A stretch of 64,000 nucleotides of DNA from Treponema sp. UBA1793 (GCA_002314445.1 DCFX01000063.1:4617-68616); one strand, 5' to 3'. Positions 48,761-58,123 are shown, counted from the first letter of the stretch. Notes: generated by a model from the sequence alone, not told the origin. Numbers and translations: made by a program.

Positions 48761-49158
48761 TGGAAGAAAATAAAGCAGAATTCGACAGTGTTGAAAATTC
48801 TACCGAGAAAGCAAAACGTGCTGCTGTAGTCAGACAGGCTGAGATGAAGCACAATTCGGTATTGTTTATGATTGCGGCAAGCGTCGTTGAAATTATTGTG
48901 ACGCTTGCCATTATGGTTGTGTTGTACATTCTGGCGGCATGGCTTATCTATAAAATTTTTAAATCATCTTCTCCTCTTCCGTTTCAGATTGTATATCCGC
49001 TTATTTTCATTGCAGGAATGATTCTCGGCTTTATTGTATATAAAAAAATCATGCGGTTCGGAATAGATAAATTCAAACTCAATGATAAAATTCGATCCGA
49101 TATTATTGAACACTATCTTACTCGTAAAGAATGGAAAGAGAAAGAGCACAGAAAATAA
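48757..49158 (+). CDS. Small membrane protein of unknown function
   Basis: 133 residues. A charged N-terminus (about 1-35), two membrane helices (about 37-66, VLFMIAASVVEIIVTLAIMV; and 78-95, IVYPLIFIAGMILGFIVY) and a basic C-terminal tail (KFKLNDKIRSDIIEHYLTRKEWKEKEHRK, split here between the lysine-rich parts). I do not recognise the family. Overlapping lspA by four bases and lying 12 bases before mtnN, it is probably part of the same message. Confidence 0.72.
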   Translation: MMEENKAEFDSVENSTEKAKRAAVVRQAEMKHNSVLFMIAASVVEIIVTLAIMVVLYILAAWLIYKIFKSSSPLPFQIVYPLIFIAGMILGFIVYKKIMRFGIDKFKLNDKIRSDIIEHYLTRKEWKEKEHRK

Positions 49159-49170
49159 GAGAGGCTGTAT

Positions 49171-49893
49171 ATGAAAAAGATCGGTATAATCGGTGCTATG
49201 GAAGTTGAAATACAGACAATCGCTGCTGCTATGACTTCCTCCGGCGGAACAGGCAAGGCAAGAAAAATAGAATCTGCAAAACTTACATTTTACGAAGGCG
49301 AACTTAATGGAATAAGCGCCGTTGTCGTAAAAAGCGGTGTCGGAAAAGTGAACGCCGCACTTTGCGCCCAGCGTCTTATGCTGGAATTCGGCGTGACGCA
49401 TATTATTAATACAGGAATCGCAGGAGCAATGGCACACGGTCTGGGAGTGTTCGATATTGTAGTTTCAACGGATGCGATGTATCACGACGTTGACGCTTCG
49501 TGTTTCGGTTACAAACCCGGGCAGATTCCGCAGATGGACGTGTATCAGTTTCCTGCAGACGAAGGGCTTATAAACTGCGCGGAGAAAGCTTTTGAGGCAA
49601 CCGGATTTGCAAAGGAATATAAACTTGTAAAAGGCCGGATTGCTTCCGGAGATCAGTTTGTGTCGAACAGAGAGGTAAAAGACCATATCCGTGAAATATG
49701 CAATCCTGCCTGCGTCGAAATGGAAGGAGCTGCCATTGCACATTCATGCTGGCTTAACAGCGTGCCTTTTGTCGTTATCCGGTCAATGTCCGATATGGCT
49801 GACGACGGAGAGGAAGCGGCAAGCACCTTCAATGAGAAAGTCTGTGCAGAGGAAAGTGCATCCATCGTTCTGAAAATGTTTGAAGCACTTTAA
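49171..49893 (+). CDS. mtnN: 5'-methylthioadenosine/S-adenosylhomocysteine nucleosidase
   Basis: 240 residues, the family length. It hydrolyses S-adenosylhomocysteine to adenine and S-ribosylhomocysteine, and methylthioadenosine likewise. Seen: IGIIGAMEVEIQTI (E at 12 as active-site acid), GVGKVNAALCAQRLM, INTGIAGAM, and the catalytic CVEMEGAAIAHSCWLN followed by VPFVVIRSMSDMAD with the proton-donating aspartate. AGAGG precedes the ATG. The next gene, luxS, uses its product, so the pair forms the activated-methyl recycling and AI-2 branch. Confidence 0.96.
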   Translation: MKKIGIIGAMEVEIQTIAAAMTSSGGTGKARKIESAKLTFYEGELNGISAVVVKSGVGKVNAALCAQRLMLEFGVTHIINTGIAGAMAHGLGVFDIVVSTDAMYHDVDASCFGYKPGQIPQMDVYQFPADEGLINCAEKAFEATGFAKEYKLVKGRIASGDQFVSNREVKDHIREICNPACVEMEGAAIAHSCWLNSVPFVVIRSMSDMADDGEEAASTFNEKVCAEESASIVLKMFEAL

Positions 49894-49922
49894 TAATTTT
49901 TGATTTTACAGGAGTCTTTCAA

Positions 49923-50396
49923 ATGGAAACGAAAAAATATAACGTTGATTCATTCAATCTTGATCATACAAAGGTAACGGCTCCTTTTGTCCGTCTTGCT
50001 TCCAAAAAAGTCGGACCTAAGGGAGATGTGGTAACGAAATTCGATATCCGTTTTACGCAGCCGAATAAAGAATTCATGTCGACCGGTACAATTCACACGC
50101 TTGAACATCTTGTCGCTGAATATATCCGCGACGAGCTCAAGGGCGTTATAGATTTTTCTCCCATGGGATGCCGCACGGGATTTTATTTTACGATTTTCGG
50201 GGATCACGAAGAGTCGTACATTGCGGAGCACATGAGTAACGTTCTGAAGAAAGTTGCGGTGTGGGACAAGCCTGTCCCTGCAACAACGGAAAAAGAATGC
50301 GGCAACTATAAAGATCACGATCTGGAAGGAGCAAAGGAAATGGCAGCACGCTGGGTAGAGGGTATCGGGAAAAATGGCTGGAATTGTTATAAATAA
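49923..50396 (+). CDS. luxS: S-ribosylhomocysteine lyase (AI-2 synthase)
   Basis: 157 residues. LuxS cleaves S-ribosylhomocysteine to homocysteine and DPD, the AI-2 precursor. Metal ligands H58, H62 (HTLEHLVAEYIR) and C126 (KECGNYKDHDL) are present, as are E61 and the catalytic cysteine C83 in MGCRTGFYF. CAGGAG lies 10 bases before the ATG. It follows mtnN by 29 bases. A dedicated AI-2 receptor or exporter is not recognisable in the window, though a membrane protein of unknown substrate follows directly. Confidence 0.97.
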   Translation: METKKYNVDSFNLDHTKVTAPFVRLASKKVGPKGDVVTKFDIRFTQPNKEFMSTGTIHTLEHLVAEYIRDELKGVIDFSPMGCRTGFYFTIFGDHEESYIAEHMSNVLKKVAVWDKPVPATTEKECGNYKDHDLEGAKEMAARWVEGIGKNGWNCYK

Positions 50397-50414
50397 TCCG
50401 GCGTTGTATGACAT

Positions 50415-51914
50415 ATGAATATAGTTCAGAAATTCAAAGAGACTGCTTCATCCGTTCTGCCGATAATGATAATCGTGTTTGTTCTTGGTCTTACCGGAGC
50501 GCCGCTGGAGCGGGATTTAATACTGCGTTTTCTCATCGGCGGCGTAATGCTCATTATCGGGCTTACGATTTTTCTGATAGGCATTGATGTCAGTATTCTG
50601 CCTCTTGGCGAGCGGTGCGGTTCGGAATTAACAAAAAAACGCAATCTGCCGCTGTTGCTCACAGCATCGTTTATCATCGGTTTTTTTGTAACTGCGGCGG
50701 AACCTGATATTCAGGTTCTGGCCGATCAGGTGCGGAGTGTATTTCCGTTTGTCAATAAACCGCTGTTTATCGTAATGATTGCCGCCGGCGTCGGACTGTT
50801 CATTATGTTCGGCCTTCTGCGCACGGTGATGCATCTTTCGCTTAAAATCATTCTTGCAGTTTCATATCTTGTTATTTTTTTTCTTGCATTCATGCAGCCG
50901 GATGGCTTTGTCGGCATTGCCTTCGATTCCGGCGGTGCTACGACAGGTCCGATGACAGTACCGTTTATAATGGCGCTCGGTGTCGGTGTTTCCGCTGTCC
51001 GTGCAAAGTCTGCCGGTGGAGACACGGATTCGCAGAGCGACAGCTTCGGCCTTACCGGTATGGCTTCCGCAGGGCCTGTTCTGGCAGTGCTGCTGTATGG
51101 AATCTTACTTTCGGAGCACGCCGTGACCGGAGCTGCGGCACAGGTTTCTGCTTCGGAGATTTCCGCAGTACATGGACTGGGTGCATTTGTGCAGATATTT
51201 CCTACCGTTGCGGCAGAGGCTGCTGTGTCCCTCGTGCCTGTTGTAATTTTGTTCGTCGTATTTCAACTCCTGATGCTGCATATGCCGCCGCATCAGGTTG
51301 CCCGTATCATAATCGGTCTTGTATACAGCTACATAGGGCTTGTTGTTTTTCTCGTCGGCGTTAACGGCGGCTTTATGGCAGCCGGACGCAGAATAGGCGA
51401 GATACTGGGAGCCCGTGCTGTTCAGGACGGCGGATGGTGGGTTGTCCTCCTTATTGGAACAGGACTACTGATTGGTGCAGTTGTCGTGTGTGCTGAACCT
51501 GCCGTATGGGTTCTTACGGATCAGGTTGAATCAATTTCCGGCGGTACTGTAAAGCGAAAGGTTCTGCTTGTATTTCTTTCTGCGGGAACGGCAGCTGCAA
51601 TCGGGCTTGCAATGGTGCGTGCAATAAAAGGTTTTAATCTCATGTACATTCTTGTTCCCGGATATGTAACTGCCCTGATTCTCATGATATTCAGTCCGAA
51701 ACTGTTTACGGCTATAGCGTTTGATTCTGGCGGAGTTGCGTCTGGGCCGATCAGTTCCACGTTCGTTCTTTCCTTTGCGCTCGGTGCGTCTCAGGCGGCC
51801 GGCAGTAATTCGGATGCGTTCGGAGTTATCGCGCTTATTGCTATGACTCCGCTTATCGCAATTCAGATACTTGGCATCGTGTTTAATCACAGAAAAGGAG
51901 GTTCTGCACAATGA
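50415..51914 (+). CDS. DUF1538 integral membrane protein, internally duplicated
   Basis: 499 residues, about 12 or more membrane helices in two homologous halves. The halves share AEPDIQVLADQV (95-106) with AEPAVWVLTDQV (360-371), and IAFDSGGATTGP (168-179) with IAFDSGGVASGP (434-445), the DUF1538 signatures. The inverted or tandem repeat layout, acidic residues in membrane segments and a PII-like protein encoded next suggest a transporter whose substrate is unknown. It starts 18 bases after luxS without a clear ribosome site and overlaps the PII-like gene by four bases. Confidence 0.85.
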   Translation: MNIVQKFKETASSVLPIMIIVFVLGLTGAPLERDLILRFLIGGVMLIIGLTIFLIGIDVSILPLGERCGSELTKKRNLPLLLTASFIIGFFVTAAEPDIQVLADQVRSVFPFVNKPLFIVMIAAGVGLFIMFGLLRTVMHLSLKIILAVSYLVIFFLAFMQPDGFVGIAFDSGGATTGPMTVPFIMALGVGVSAVRAKSAGGDTDSQSDSFGLTGMASAGPVLAVLLYGILLSEHAVTGAAAQVSASEISAVHGLGAFVQIFPTVAAEAAVSLVPVVILFVVFQLLMLHMPPHQVARIIIGLVYSYIGLVVFLVGVNGGFMAAGRRIGEILGARAVQDGGWWVVLLIGTGLLIGAVVVCAEPAVWVLTDQVESISGGTVKRKVLLVFLSAGTAAAIGLAMVRAIKGFNLMYILVPGYVTALILMIFSPKLFTAIAFDSGGVASGPISSTFVLSFALGASQAAGSNSDAFGVIALIAMTPLIAIQILGIVFNHRKGGSAQ

Positions 51915-52558
51915 CGTCCTACAGTCTGCTTATGTGTATCGTTCCGCACAACAGCGGGGAACTTATTACGGGTACTGCAGCGTCGGCAGGCGCCGGCGGA
52001 GGTACAGTCATTATGGGGCGGAACACCGCATCGAACGGTCTGCTTCAGGCACTTGCACTTGGCGATACGTCGAAGGACATTGTGTGCATACTTCTGCCCT
52101 GTGAACAGAAATCAGGAATTATTAACGCGCTCGTGTCGTCGGCCGGACAGAAAAGGAAAGAATTCGGCGTGCTCTTTACAATTGATGCGACACATTTTTT
52201 GAAAACCGGTGCTTTGACCGGAGGAGAAGACTATATGGTGCAGGATACGGCATATCAGATGATAACGGTGATTGCAAATAAAGGATACGCAGACGATATC
52301 ATGGCTGCCGCGAGAAAAGCAGGTGCAGGCGGCGGAACTGTTATTAATGCGCGGGGAACGGCAAAACCCGGCGACGCGAAATTTTTCGGTATGGAGATTG
52401 TGCCGGAGAAAGAAATGCTTGTCATTGTTGTTCAGACAGAAAAAGCGCAGTCGATTCTTGAGGCGGTACGTACGCTGCCGTGTCTTGCAAAACCGGGAAG
52501 CGGTATTGCATTCTGCTGTCCGGCAGGCGATTTTACACTGCTCGGAAAGAAACCATGA
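51911..52558 (+). CDS. Tandem PII-like regulatory protein
   Basis: 215 residues made of two PII-type ferredoxin-like domains (about 1-105 and 110-215). Both carry the same nucleotide-loop motif AGAGGGTVI (26-34 and 137-145), matching the K-x-G-x-GGGTVI region of PII family proteins, and both end a strand with VCILLPCEQKS or LVIVVQTEKAQ. Single-domain PII proteins form trimers that sense ATP/ADP and control partner transporters; a two-domain version would be unusual. It is translationally coupled to the DUF1538 membrane protein, the likely partner, and to birA. Confidence 0.82.
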   Translation: MTSYSLLMCIVPHNSGELITGTAASAGAGGGTVIMGRNTASNGLLQALALGDTSKDIVCILLPCEQKSGIINALVSSAGQKRKEFGVLFTIDATHFLKTGALTGGEDYMVQDTAYQMITVIANKGYADDIMAAARKAGAGGGTVINARGTAKPGDAKFFGMEIVPEKEMLVIVVQTEKAQSILEAVRTLPCLAKPGSGIAFCCPAGDFTLLGKKP

Positions 52559-53574
52559 AGACAAAAAATCTGGTATTCCGCGAACTTTCCGAAAGCTGTA
52601 CAGGGGACGGTTTCATGTCCGGGGAAGAACTTGCTGCCCGCTGCGGTATTTCACGTCAGGCAGTGTGGAAAGCCGTTAATGCACTACGCGCGCAGGGCGC
52701 GGAAATTGAAGCCGTAACAAACAGAGGGTATCATCTGGCAGGGACGGGCGGAATGCTCTCCGAGGAATCGATAGCTTCGCTTATACCTTCAGAACTTGGC
52801 GTGCGGATATACGTATATGAAACGATTGACTCGACAAATACGGAGGCAAAGCGGCGCTGCACGGAATCGTCCGACGTCCGCAGACTTGACCGTACAGTCA
52901 TCGTTGCTGCACAGCAGACTGCAGGCCGCGGACGTCTCGGACGTGCGTTTTATTCCCCTCCCGGATCAGGTTTGTATTTGTCGATAATTTACGCACCTGA
53001 AGGAGGCATTACATCTCCTGCGGTACTTACCGCGTCCGCTGCTGTCGGCGTCTGCCGTGCCCTTGAAAACGTGTACGGTGCGGATGCGCAGATAAAATGG
53101 GTGAACGATGTGTTCATGCACGGGAAAAAAATATGCGGTATTCTTGCGGAAGGCGTTACCAATTTTGAGACAGGACAGATAGATTGCGCCGTACTGGGAA
53201 TCGGAATCAACATCCTTCCGGGTAGTTTTCCTCCGGAACTTGCGGACACGGCAGGTTCCGTGCTTACAGACAAAAGCGCAGATACAAAACGAAGTATGCT
53301 TGCAGCATCAGTCGTAAAAAATGTGCTGGGAATATATAACGCAGGGAAAGACGGAATCGTCCAGTCAATACAGGAGTACCGGACTCGTTCGCTTCTTACC
53401 GGCAGAACTGTAACGGTATATCCGGTGATTAATCAAACGGGGGAAAAATATACCGCCGTTGTACAGGGAATTACTGACGATGCAAAACTCATCGTAAAGG
53501 ATTCGGACGGGCAGATAAAAGAACTTGACAGCGGAGAAGTGTCACTTCATTCCGGTTCTTTTACATTGCCGTAA
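52555..53574 (+). CDS. birA: Biotin--[acetyl-CoA-carboxylase] ligase with HTH repressor domain
   Basis: 339 residues, the two-function BirA type. N-terminal winged helix (about 1-65: DGFMSGEELAARCGISRQAVWKAVNALRAQGAEIEAV), then the ligase core: YVYETIDSTNTEAKRR, VIVAAQQTAGRGRLGRAFYSPPGSGLYLSII containing the biotin-adenylate loop, IKWVNDVFMHGKKICGILAEG, and a C-terminal SH3-like domain. It attaches biotin to carrier proteins and may repress biotin genes. Start ATG 52555 overlaps the preceding stop (ATGA). Confidence 0.95.
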   Translation: MKTKNLVFRELSESCTGDGFMSGEELAARCGISRQAVWKAVNALRAQGAEIEAVTNRGYHLAGTGGMLSEESIASLIPSELGVRIYVYETIDSTNTEAKRRCTESSDVRRLDRTVIVAAQQTAGRGRLGRAFYSPPGSGLYLSIIYAPEGGITSPAVLTASAAVGVCRALENVYGADAQIKWVNDVFMHGKKICGILAEGVTNFETGQIDCAVLGIGINILPGSFPPELADTAGSVLTDKSADTKRSMLAASVVKNVLGIYNAGKDGIVQSIQEYRTRSLLTGRTVTVYPVINQTGEKYTAVVQGITDDAKLIVKDSDGQIKELDSGEVSLHSGSFTLP

Positions 53575-53594
53575 CATAGTCCGCATGTTATACT
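53566..53594 (+). promoter_or_regulatory. Promoter of the 566-aa coiled-coil gene
   Basis: TTGCCG (53566-53571), 17-bp spacer, TATACT (53589-53594), overlapping the birA stop. Unlike the leaderless cases it leaves a leader of about 20 bases with a GTGGGG ribosome site before ATG 53621. Confidence 0.55.
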
Positions 53595-53620
53595 ATGACG
53601 ATAAAAAGAGTGGGGTAAAA

Positions 53621-55321
53621 ATGGGCGAACAAGATATTGATCCTTCTATTGCAGCTCTTCTTTCAGAAGCAGAAAAATCAAAACCGGAAGATATCCCTGA
53701 TATTAAGACAGTTGAAAAAGGAGCCGGAAATTCTTCCTCCGCAGCAAAAAATCGTTCTGCTGGTACTATTGATTTTTCCAGCAGGAATATCCACGATGTC
53801 GATTTGAGTGTGAGAGAATTCAAGCCTGAAGGAAAACTGCTTAATGATGTACCGTCGGCCGTCTTTGATGACAAATCATATTATAAAACCGCGCTTTCAG
53901 GGGAAAATGAAGCGGCACAGCGCGTGCATGTACAGTTTTCCAAATATTTAACCTGCCAGGATCCAAAAGACAGGACTGTGTACAGACAGAACATTATAAG
54001 CGCATACTGGGAACTGCTTCGGGGTATGGCGCCGAAAACAGGTAATGTGTCTATGCCTCTGCCGAAACGCATGCTTATCAGATTCGGCGTTCTGCTGCCT
54101 TCTCTTTTTAAACCCGAACAGAAACTGTTTTTCTCAAAAATAATAGTGGAAAATCAGACAGGCGAGCCTATCCTCTATATGGACGAATGGTTCAAAGAGA
54201 TTCTGTCAGGACGTATGAAACCTTCCATGACCGATGAACCTGCACATACCCATAAGATTGTAAAAAATAATGACGATGCAGCACTCGCCGAACAGTCGCG
54301 TCTTGCCCAGCTTCAGTCAAAAAATTCAGGCAAACTGCAAAGTGCCGAAAATATGCTTACGATGAAAGAGCATGAACGGGAAATGCTTGAGGTGGAACTG
54401 AAAAGACTTATCGATGAGATTTGTACGCACCAGCAGTGCCTGGGGCTTGAGCCCCATAAAGAGGCGTATACAGAATCGCAGAAAAGGGAATTTTCAGAAA
54501 TAAGCGAAAAGATGCATACTCTTTCCCGTAACGATAAAGAACTTGCAAAAGACCTGAAAGAGTATCAGGAAGCAAAAGCCGTTTATGACAGCGTAGAGAA
54601 CAAACTTTCCGAAGGTCCGGAACTTGTCGAGATGAATACCGGAGACCTGAAGACCGAATTCGATACTGTACGGCAGATGGCTAAAATGACCGTAGGCCGC
54701 CAGGGAAATCAGTTCCCCATTTTTACGAGGGAATTTTATCATTGTACGGAAGACGGGACCGGTTCAAGGGAAAATGTTCTTGAAGTTCTCCGCTGGATTG
54801 AATCAATAGATCCGGGGGCGTTCTGCCGCATTCATAAAAATATCCCGAACAGGATTATTCCCTATATTCTGCTTGTCCCGACTTACGGTGACCGGGGCTT
54901 CTGCTGGCAGCCGTTCGACCGTTACAATCTTGTGACGAGCCGCGGCCGTATCATCATCCCGATGTATCCCCGTGATCTGCGTATCGCGGTACTCACGGCC
55001 GTTGCGGATCTGCGCTGGCAGGTTGCAAAGGAAAAGGCATCATATTACTGGATGGAAGAAGGCCTTACCGGTCAATACTATCAGTTCATAGACAGGCAGA
55101 AAATCAAGGGCGATCTCAGGCAGTTTTTTATTGAAGATTACATTCTGTGGATGACGAAAGAATCAACCGGCGTTCAGCGGCTTGATAAGGAAGTCCGCGG
55201 GATTTTCTGGCGCAATATGCCGTTTCCGAAAGCGCTTAAAGAAGATCTCCGTAAGCGCAGTCTCGTATACGATGAATTGTGCATAAAGGACAATAACCGC
55301 GAGATGTCTGACGGCTATTGA
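53621..55321 (+). CDS. Spirochaete hypothetical protein with central coiled coil
   Basis: 566 residues, cytoplasmic by appearance. A low-complexity start (about 1-60), a domain at about 75-200 (KLLNDVPSAVFDDKSYYKTAL; MPLPKRMLIRFGVLLPSLF), a long charged coiled coil (about 215-330, heptad-like E/K/L), and a C-terminal domain (about 360-566) with IPNRIIPYILLVPTYGDRGFCWQPFDR and RIIIPMYPRDLRIAVLTAVADLRWQVAKEKASYYW. I do not recognise any function; similar proteins in other treponemes would not surprise me. It converges with the TraB gene across a strong hairpin. Confidence 0.72.
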   Translation: MGEQDIDPSIAALLSEAEKSKPEDIPDIKTVEKGAGNSSSAAKNRSAGTIDFSSRNIHDVDLSVREFKPEGKLLNDVPSAVFDDKSYYKTALSGENEAAQRVHVQFSKYLTCQDPKDRTVYRQNIISAYWELLRGMAPKTGNVSMPLPKRMLIRFGVLLPSLFKPEQKLFFSKIIVENQTGEPILYMDEWFKEILSGRMKPSMTDEPAHTHKIVKNNDDAALAEQSRLAQLQSKNSGKLQSAENMLTMKEHEREMLEVELKRLIDEICTHQQCLGLEPHKEAYTESQKREFSEISEKMHTLSRNDKELAKDLKEYQEAKAVYDSVENKLSEGPELVEMNTGDLKTEFDTVRQMAKMTVGRQGNQFPIFTREFYHCTEDGTGSRENVLEVLRWIESIDPGAFCRIHKNIPNRIIPYILLVPTYGDRGFCWQPFDRYNLVTSRGRIIIPMYPRDLRIAVLTAVADLRWQVAKEKASYYWMEEGLTGQYYQFIDRQKIKGDLRQFFIEDYILWMTKESTGVQRLDKEVRGIFWRNMPFPKALKEDLRKRSLVYDELCIKDNNREMSDGY

Positions 55322-55327
55322 TATGCA

Positions 55328-55360
55328 GCTGCACCGGCAGAAAGTTTCTGCCGGTGCAGC
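55328..55360. terminator. Hairpin between convergent genes, probable bidirectional terminator
   Basis: A 16-bp perfect inverted repeat, GCTGCACCGGCAGAAA (55328-55343) and its complement (55345-55360). It is very GC-rich; the T-runs that follow are short and interrupted on both sides, so termination may be incomplete. Confidence 0.75.
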
Positions 55361-55367
55361 CGCTGTT

Positions 55368-56591
55368 CTATTTTGCGAAGATTCCCATGAACCATGTTCC
55401 GATTTTGGAAAAGAATGCGCTGAGTGTTTTTATGATTCCAGCGCCCGCAGCGAATGTTCCGATTGAACTGCCGATTGAAGAAAACAGAAACACAAGAAGT
55501 ACTCTGAGAATCCTGTTGCGGTACCAGCCTGTGAATGAAGAAGCATCCTGCTGTATCGTTTCCATGTCCGAAACTTTCGGTTTGCAGAATATGGCCTGAA
55601 CAATGCCGGTGAACATTCCTACGCCGATGAATGGACATAACGACGTAATAGGTGCGCCCACAAATGCAACGAGAATTGTGAGAGGGTGTCCGCCTGCAAT
55701 GAGCGTGCCGATTGCAGCGAGCGCGCCGTTCCACAAAATCCAGCTGCCGACCATCGCGCGTCCTGCATTGCGCCCGCCGAAGATAAATCCCAGCGCAATA
55801 AGCGCTATAATAAGTACGGGAATAATCCAGCCGGTGTATTTTGCTGCCCCGTGTTTTTCCGGAATTTCGCTGATTTCCGTTGTGTCTGTTGATTCTTCAC
55901 CGGCCGCTATCTTTTCAAGATGTGCCTGTACACCCGGAAGATGTCCCGCTCCAAGCACTGCAATCACATTGTTTCCGCTTGTATTCCATATGTGGCATGC
56001 AAGATAACGGTCACGTTCGTCAATGAGCACTTCCTTTACAGTCGGAAGATAGCTCGAAAGTTCATCCATCATGGAATCCATCTCATTTGATTTTTTGAGC
56101 GCTTCGATCTGTTCCTGTGAAATTTCCTCTTTATCGAAAGCGCTCGCGATCATTGCGGAGATAAGTTTGGATTTACCCCAGAAAGAATTTTTTGCCCATG
56201 CGCGCCGCAGCGTCACGGCAATGGGTCGGTCCACCATGACTGAAGGAATTCCGAGTTCATCAGCGGTGTTCATAGCCGCAAGCATTTCGTCTCCCGGCTT
56301 TACGCCGACATTCAGTCCCATCCGCCGCTGAAATGAGGAAAGGACGAGATTTGCAAGCAGAAGAAAACCTTCCTTATGCCTGAGCACCGCAATGATATCG
56401 AGCTTGCGGTATGCGTCGGGATTTGTCATTGACTCCCTGCGTTTTTCATCAAGCTCAATTGCAACGCAGTCGGGGTGCTGCGCTTTTATTGTATCGGCAA
56501 CTTCCGTTATGCTTTCGTGTGAAATATGTGCCGTTCCAAGCAGCGTTATGTTTCTGCCGTTAAGAGTTATGATTTTTTGTGTTTGACTCAT
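55368..56591 (-). CDS. TraB/PrgY-family protein
   Basis: 407 residues. The N-terminal TraB domain (about 1-235) shows NITLLGTAHISHESI (GxxH), AIELDEKRRESM, MVDRPIAVTLRRAW and NVIAVLGAGHLPGV. Three or four membrane helices follow (YTGWIIPVLIIALIALGFIFGG onward; GHPLTILVAFVGAPITSLCPFIGVGMFTGIVQA). TraB/PrgY proteins act against peptide pheromones in enterococci and resemble membrane metalloproteases, but the activity here is unknown. ATG 56591 overlaps the stop of the upstream TPR lipoprotein gene, with GGAG upstream, so the pair is co-translated. Confidence 0.88.
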   Translation of the reverse strand: MSQTQKIITLNGRNITLLGTAHISHESITEVADTIKAQHPDCVAIELDEKRRESMTNPDAYRKLDIIAVLRHKEGFLLLANLVLSSFQRRMGLNVGVKPGDEMLAAMNTADELGIPSVMVDRPIAVTLRRAWAKNSFWGKSKLISAMIASAFDKEEISQEQIEALKKSNEMDSMMDELSSYLPTVKEVLIDERDRYLACHIWNTSGNNVIAVLGAGHLPGVQAHLEKIAAGEESTDTTEISEIPEKHGAAKYTGWIIPVLIIALIALGFIFGGRNAGRAMVGSWILWNGALAAIGTLIAGGHPLTILVAFVGAPITSLCPFIGVGMFTGIVQAIFCKPKVSDMETIQQDASSFTGWYRNRILRVLLVFLFSSIGSSIGTFAAGAGIIKTLSAFFSKIGTWFMGIFAK

Positions 56592-58051
56592 TTTCCTAGA
56601 CTCCATTCTGCAAGCTCATATTCAAAGAACATAGGCGTCTGCATATTCATGATTTTTGTGAAGAATTCCGTTGCAAGCTGAGGGGCGCCTTTGATCTCAT
56701 AGTAAAGCCCCATGTAGTACCACATTTTGCCCCGGGGTGTCGTTTTTTCGATTTTATCTAGTTTGCTGAGAATATCGTTTTCCGCGTTGATACCGCCCTG
56801 ATCGTTGTAAAGCCGAAGCATGGCATATTCAATAGAAGACGTGTCCATATTCCGCATCGCATTTTTCAGGAAACTTTTGCATCCCTCGGTATTATTTTCC
56901 TTGAGATACGTGGCTGCTATCATAAGCTTGTAGGAATAATTGTCTTTGCTGATTTCAAGTGCTTTTTTGAATCCATCCCTCGATTTTTCCCAGTTCTGTT
57001 CATGCCATTCAAGCATCCCTATTTCTTCGTATGCATAATAATACTGCGGATTTGTTTTTACGACGCTGTAATAGTCGGCAAGGGATTCCTTATATTTTTT
57101 TAGCTCGTTGTATAATCCTGCACGATAAGCATATGCAAGAAAATAGGTGGGATCAATCGTTATTGCTGTTGTCCATGCACTTTCCGCTTCATCATAATTT
57201 TCCTGCTTTGCCTGATATGTTCCGAGGTCAAGATAAAAATCGTAGTTGCCGGGATCGCAGCTGATGGCTTCCTGAATATACTTCGTTGCCTGGAGATTGT
57301 TTTCATTTTCAGCTGCAATTTTTCCCATATAAGCGAGCGCCATGGCATTTTTACTGTCTTTATCAAGTATCTTCTGGAGCGTTGCCTTTGCTTCAGGGAT
57401 GTTGTCGAGGTAATATGCCATTTGTGCACAGCCGAAGAGTGCGTCGGGATTGTCCGGTTCATTTTTGAGCGCTTTTTTATAATAGTCGTACGCCGGTTTG
57501 TATTTATGCCAGAGAACCTGCTGCCCGGCTTTCTGGATGTTCGCTGTTGTGTTGTACGGATCGACGGTGAGAATCTGTTTGATTAATTCATTTTCTTTAT
57601 TTTTATCGCCGTTTGCAGCCGCTATCTGCGAATTCAGTTCAAGGACAGCAACGTTGCTGCCGTCTTTTGCCTGGAGTGCATCTCCGATTGCGGCAGCTTC
57701 TTTTCCGCGTCCTGCGGAAACGAGAATCGACGCGTGAAGAATCTGCAGCTCGGTGTCGTTTTTCAGCGAGTCCGGCATCGTTTCAAAAGAAGCCAGCGCT
57801 CCCTGCATATCGTTTTTATTCAGGCTGTCCTGAAGGTTTTTTACAAACACAACATCAGGCGGATCTTTCTGTTCGTTTTTTTCTGCTTTTTCTGGTATCT
57901 GTCCGGCCTGTTTTACCTGTTCCCCGGCTTGCTGTTGTTCCACCACCGTTTCCTGCTGGACAGGCTTTTCCTGTCTGGGAGTACTGATGCATGATGACAG
58001 AACGATTGCAAGGGCCGGAACAATAGTAAAAAGTAGAATCAGTTTCTTCAT
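56588..58051 (-). CDS. TPR-repeat lipoprotein
   Basis: 487 residues. Lipoprotein signal peptide with lipobox IVLSSCIST (cysteine about 21), a Gln/Glu/Lys-rich linker to about 65, then a series of at least eight tetratricopeptide repeats: PDNPDALFGCAQMAYYLDN, SKNAMALAYMGKIAAENENN, PGNYDFYLDLGTYQAKQEN, PTYFLAYAYRAGLYNELKK, PQYYYAYEEIGMLEWHEQN. It probably scaffolds protein contacts in the periplasm. GAGG lies 10 bases before ATG 58051. Coupled to the TraB gene downstream. Confidence 0.9.
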   Translation of the reverse strand: MKKLILLFTIVPALAIVLSSCISTPRQEKPVQQETVVEQQQAGEQVKQAGQIPEKAEKNEQKDPPDVVFVKNLQDSLNKNDMQGALASFETMPDSLKNDTELQILHASILVSAGRGKEAAAIGDALQAKDGSNVAVLELNSQIAAANGDKNKENELIKQILTVDPYNTTANIQKAGQQVLWHKYKPAYDYYKKALKNEPDNPDALFGCAQMAYYLDNIPEAKATLQKILDKDSKNAMALAYMGKIAAENENNLQATKYIQEAISCDPGNYDFYLDLGTYQAKQENYDEAESAWTTAITIDPTYFLAYAYRAGLYNELKKYKESLADYYSVVKTNPQYYYAYEEIGMLEWHEQNWEKSRDGFKKALEISKDNYSYKLMIAATYLKENNTEGCKSFLKNAMRNMDTSSIEYAMLRLYNDQGGINAENDILSKLDKIEKTTPRGKMWYYMGLYYEIKGAPQLATEFFTKIMNMQTPMFFEYELAEWSLGK

Positions 58052-58094
58052 TATATTTTCCTCATGTAATCATGTTTATCTTGGATGAGAACAG

Positions 58095-58123
58095 TTGAAA
58101 TTCCTGCCGTCATTAGCTAAACT
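58095..58123 (+). promoter_or_regulatory. Promoter of the 623-aa gene, leaderless layout
   Basis: TTGAAA (58095-58100), 17-bp spacer, TAAACT (58118-58123), then GATGATA and ATG 58131. Confidence 0.55.
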
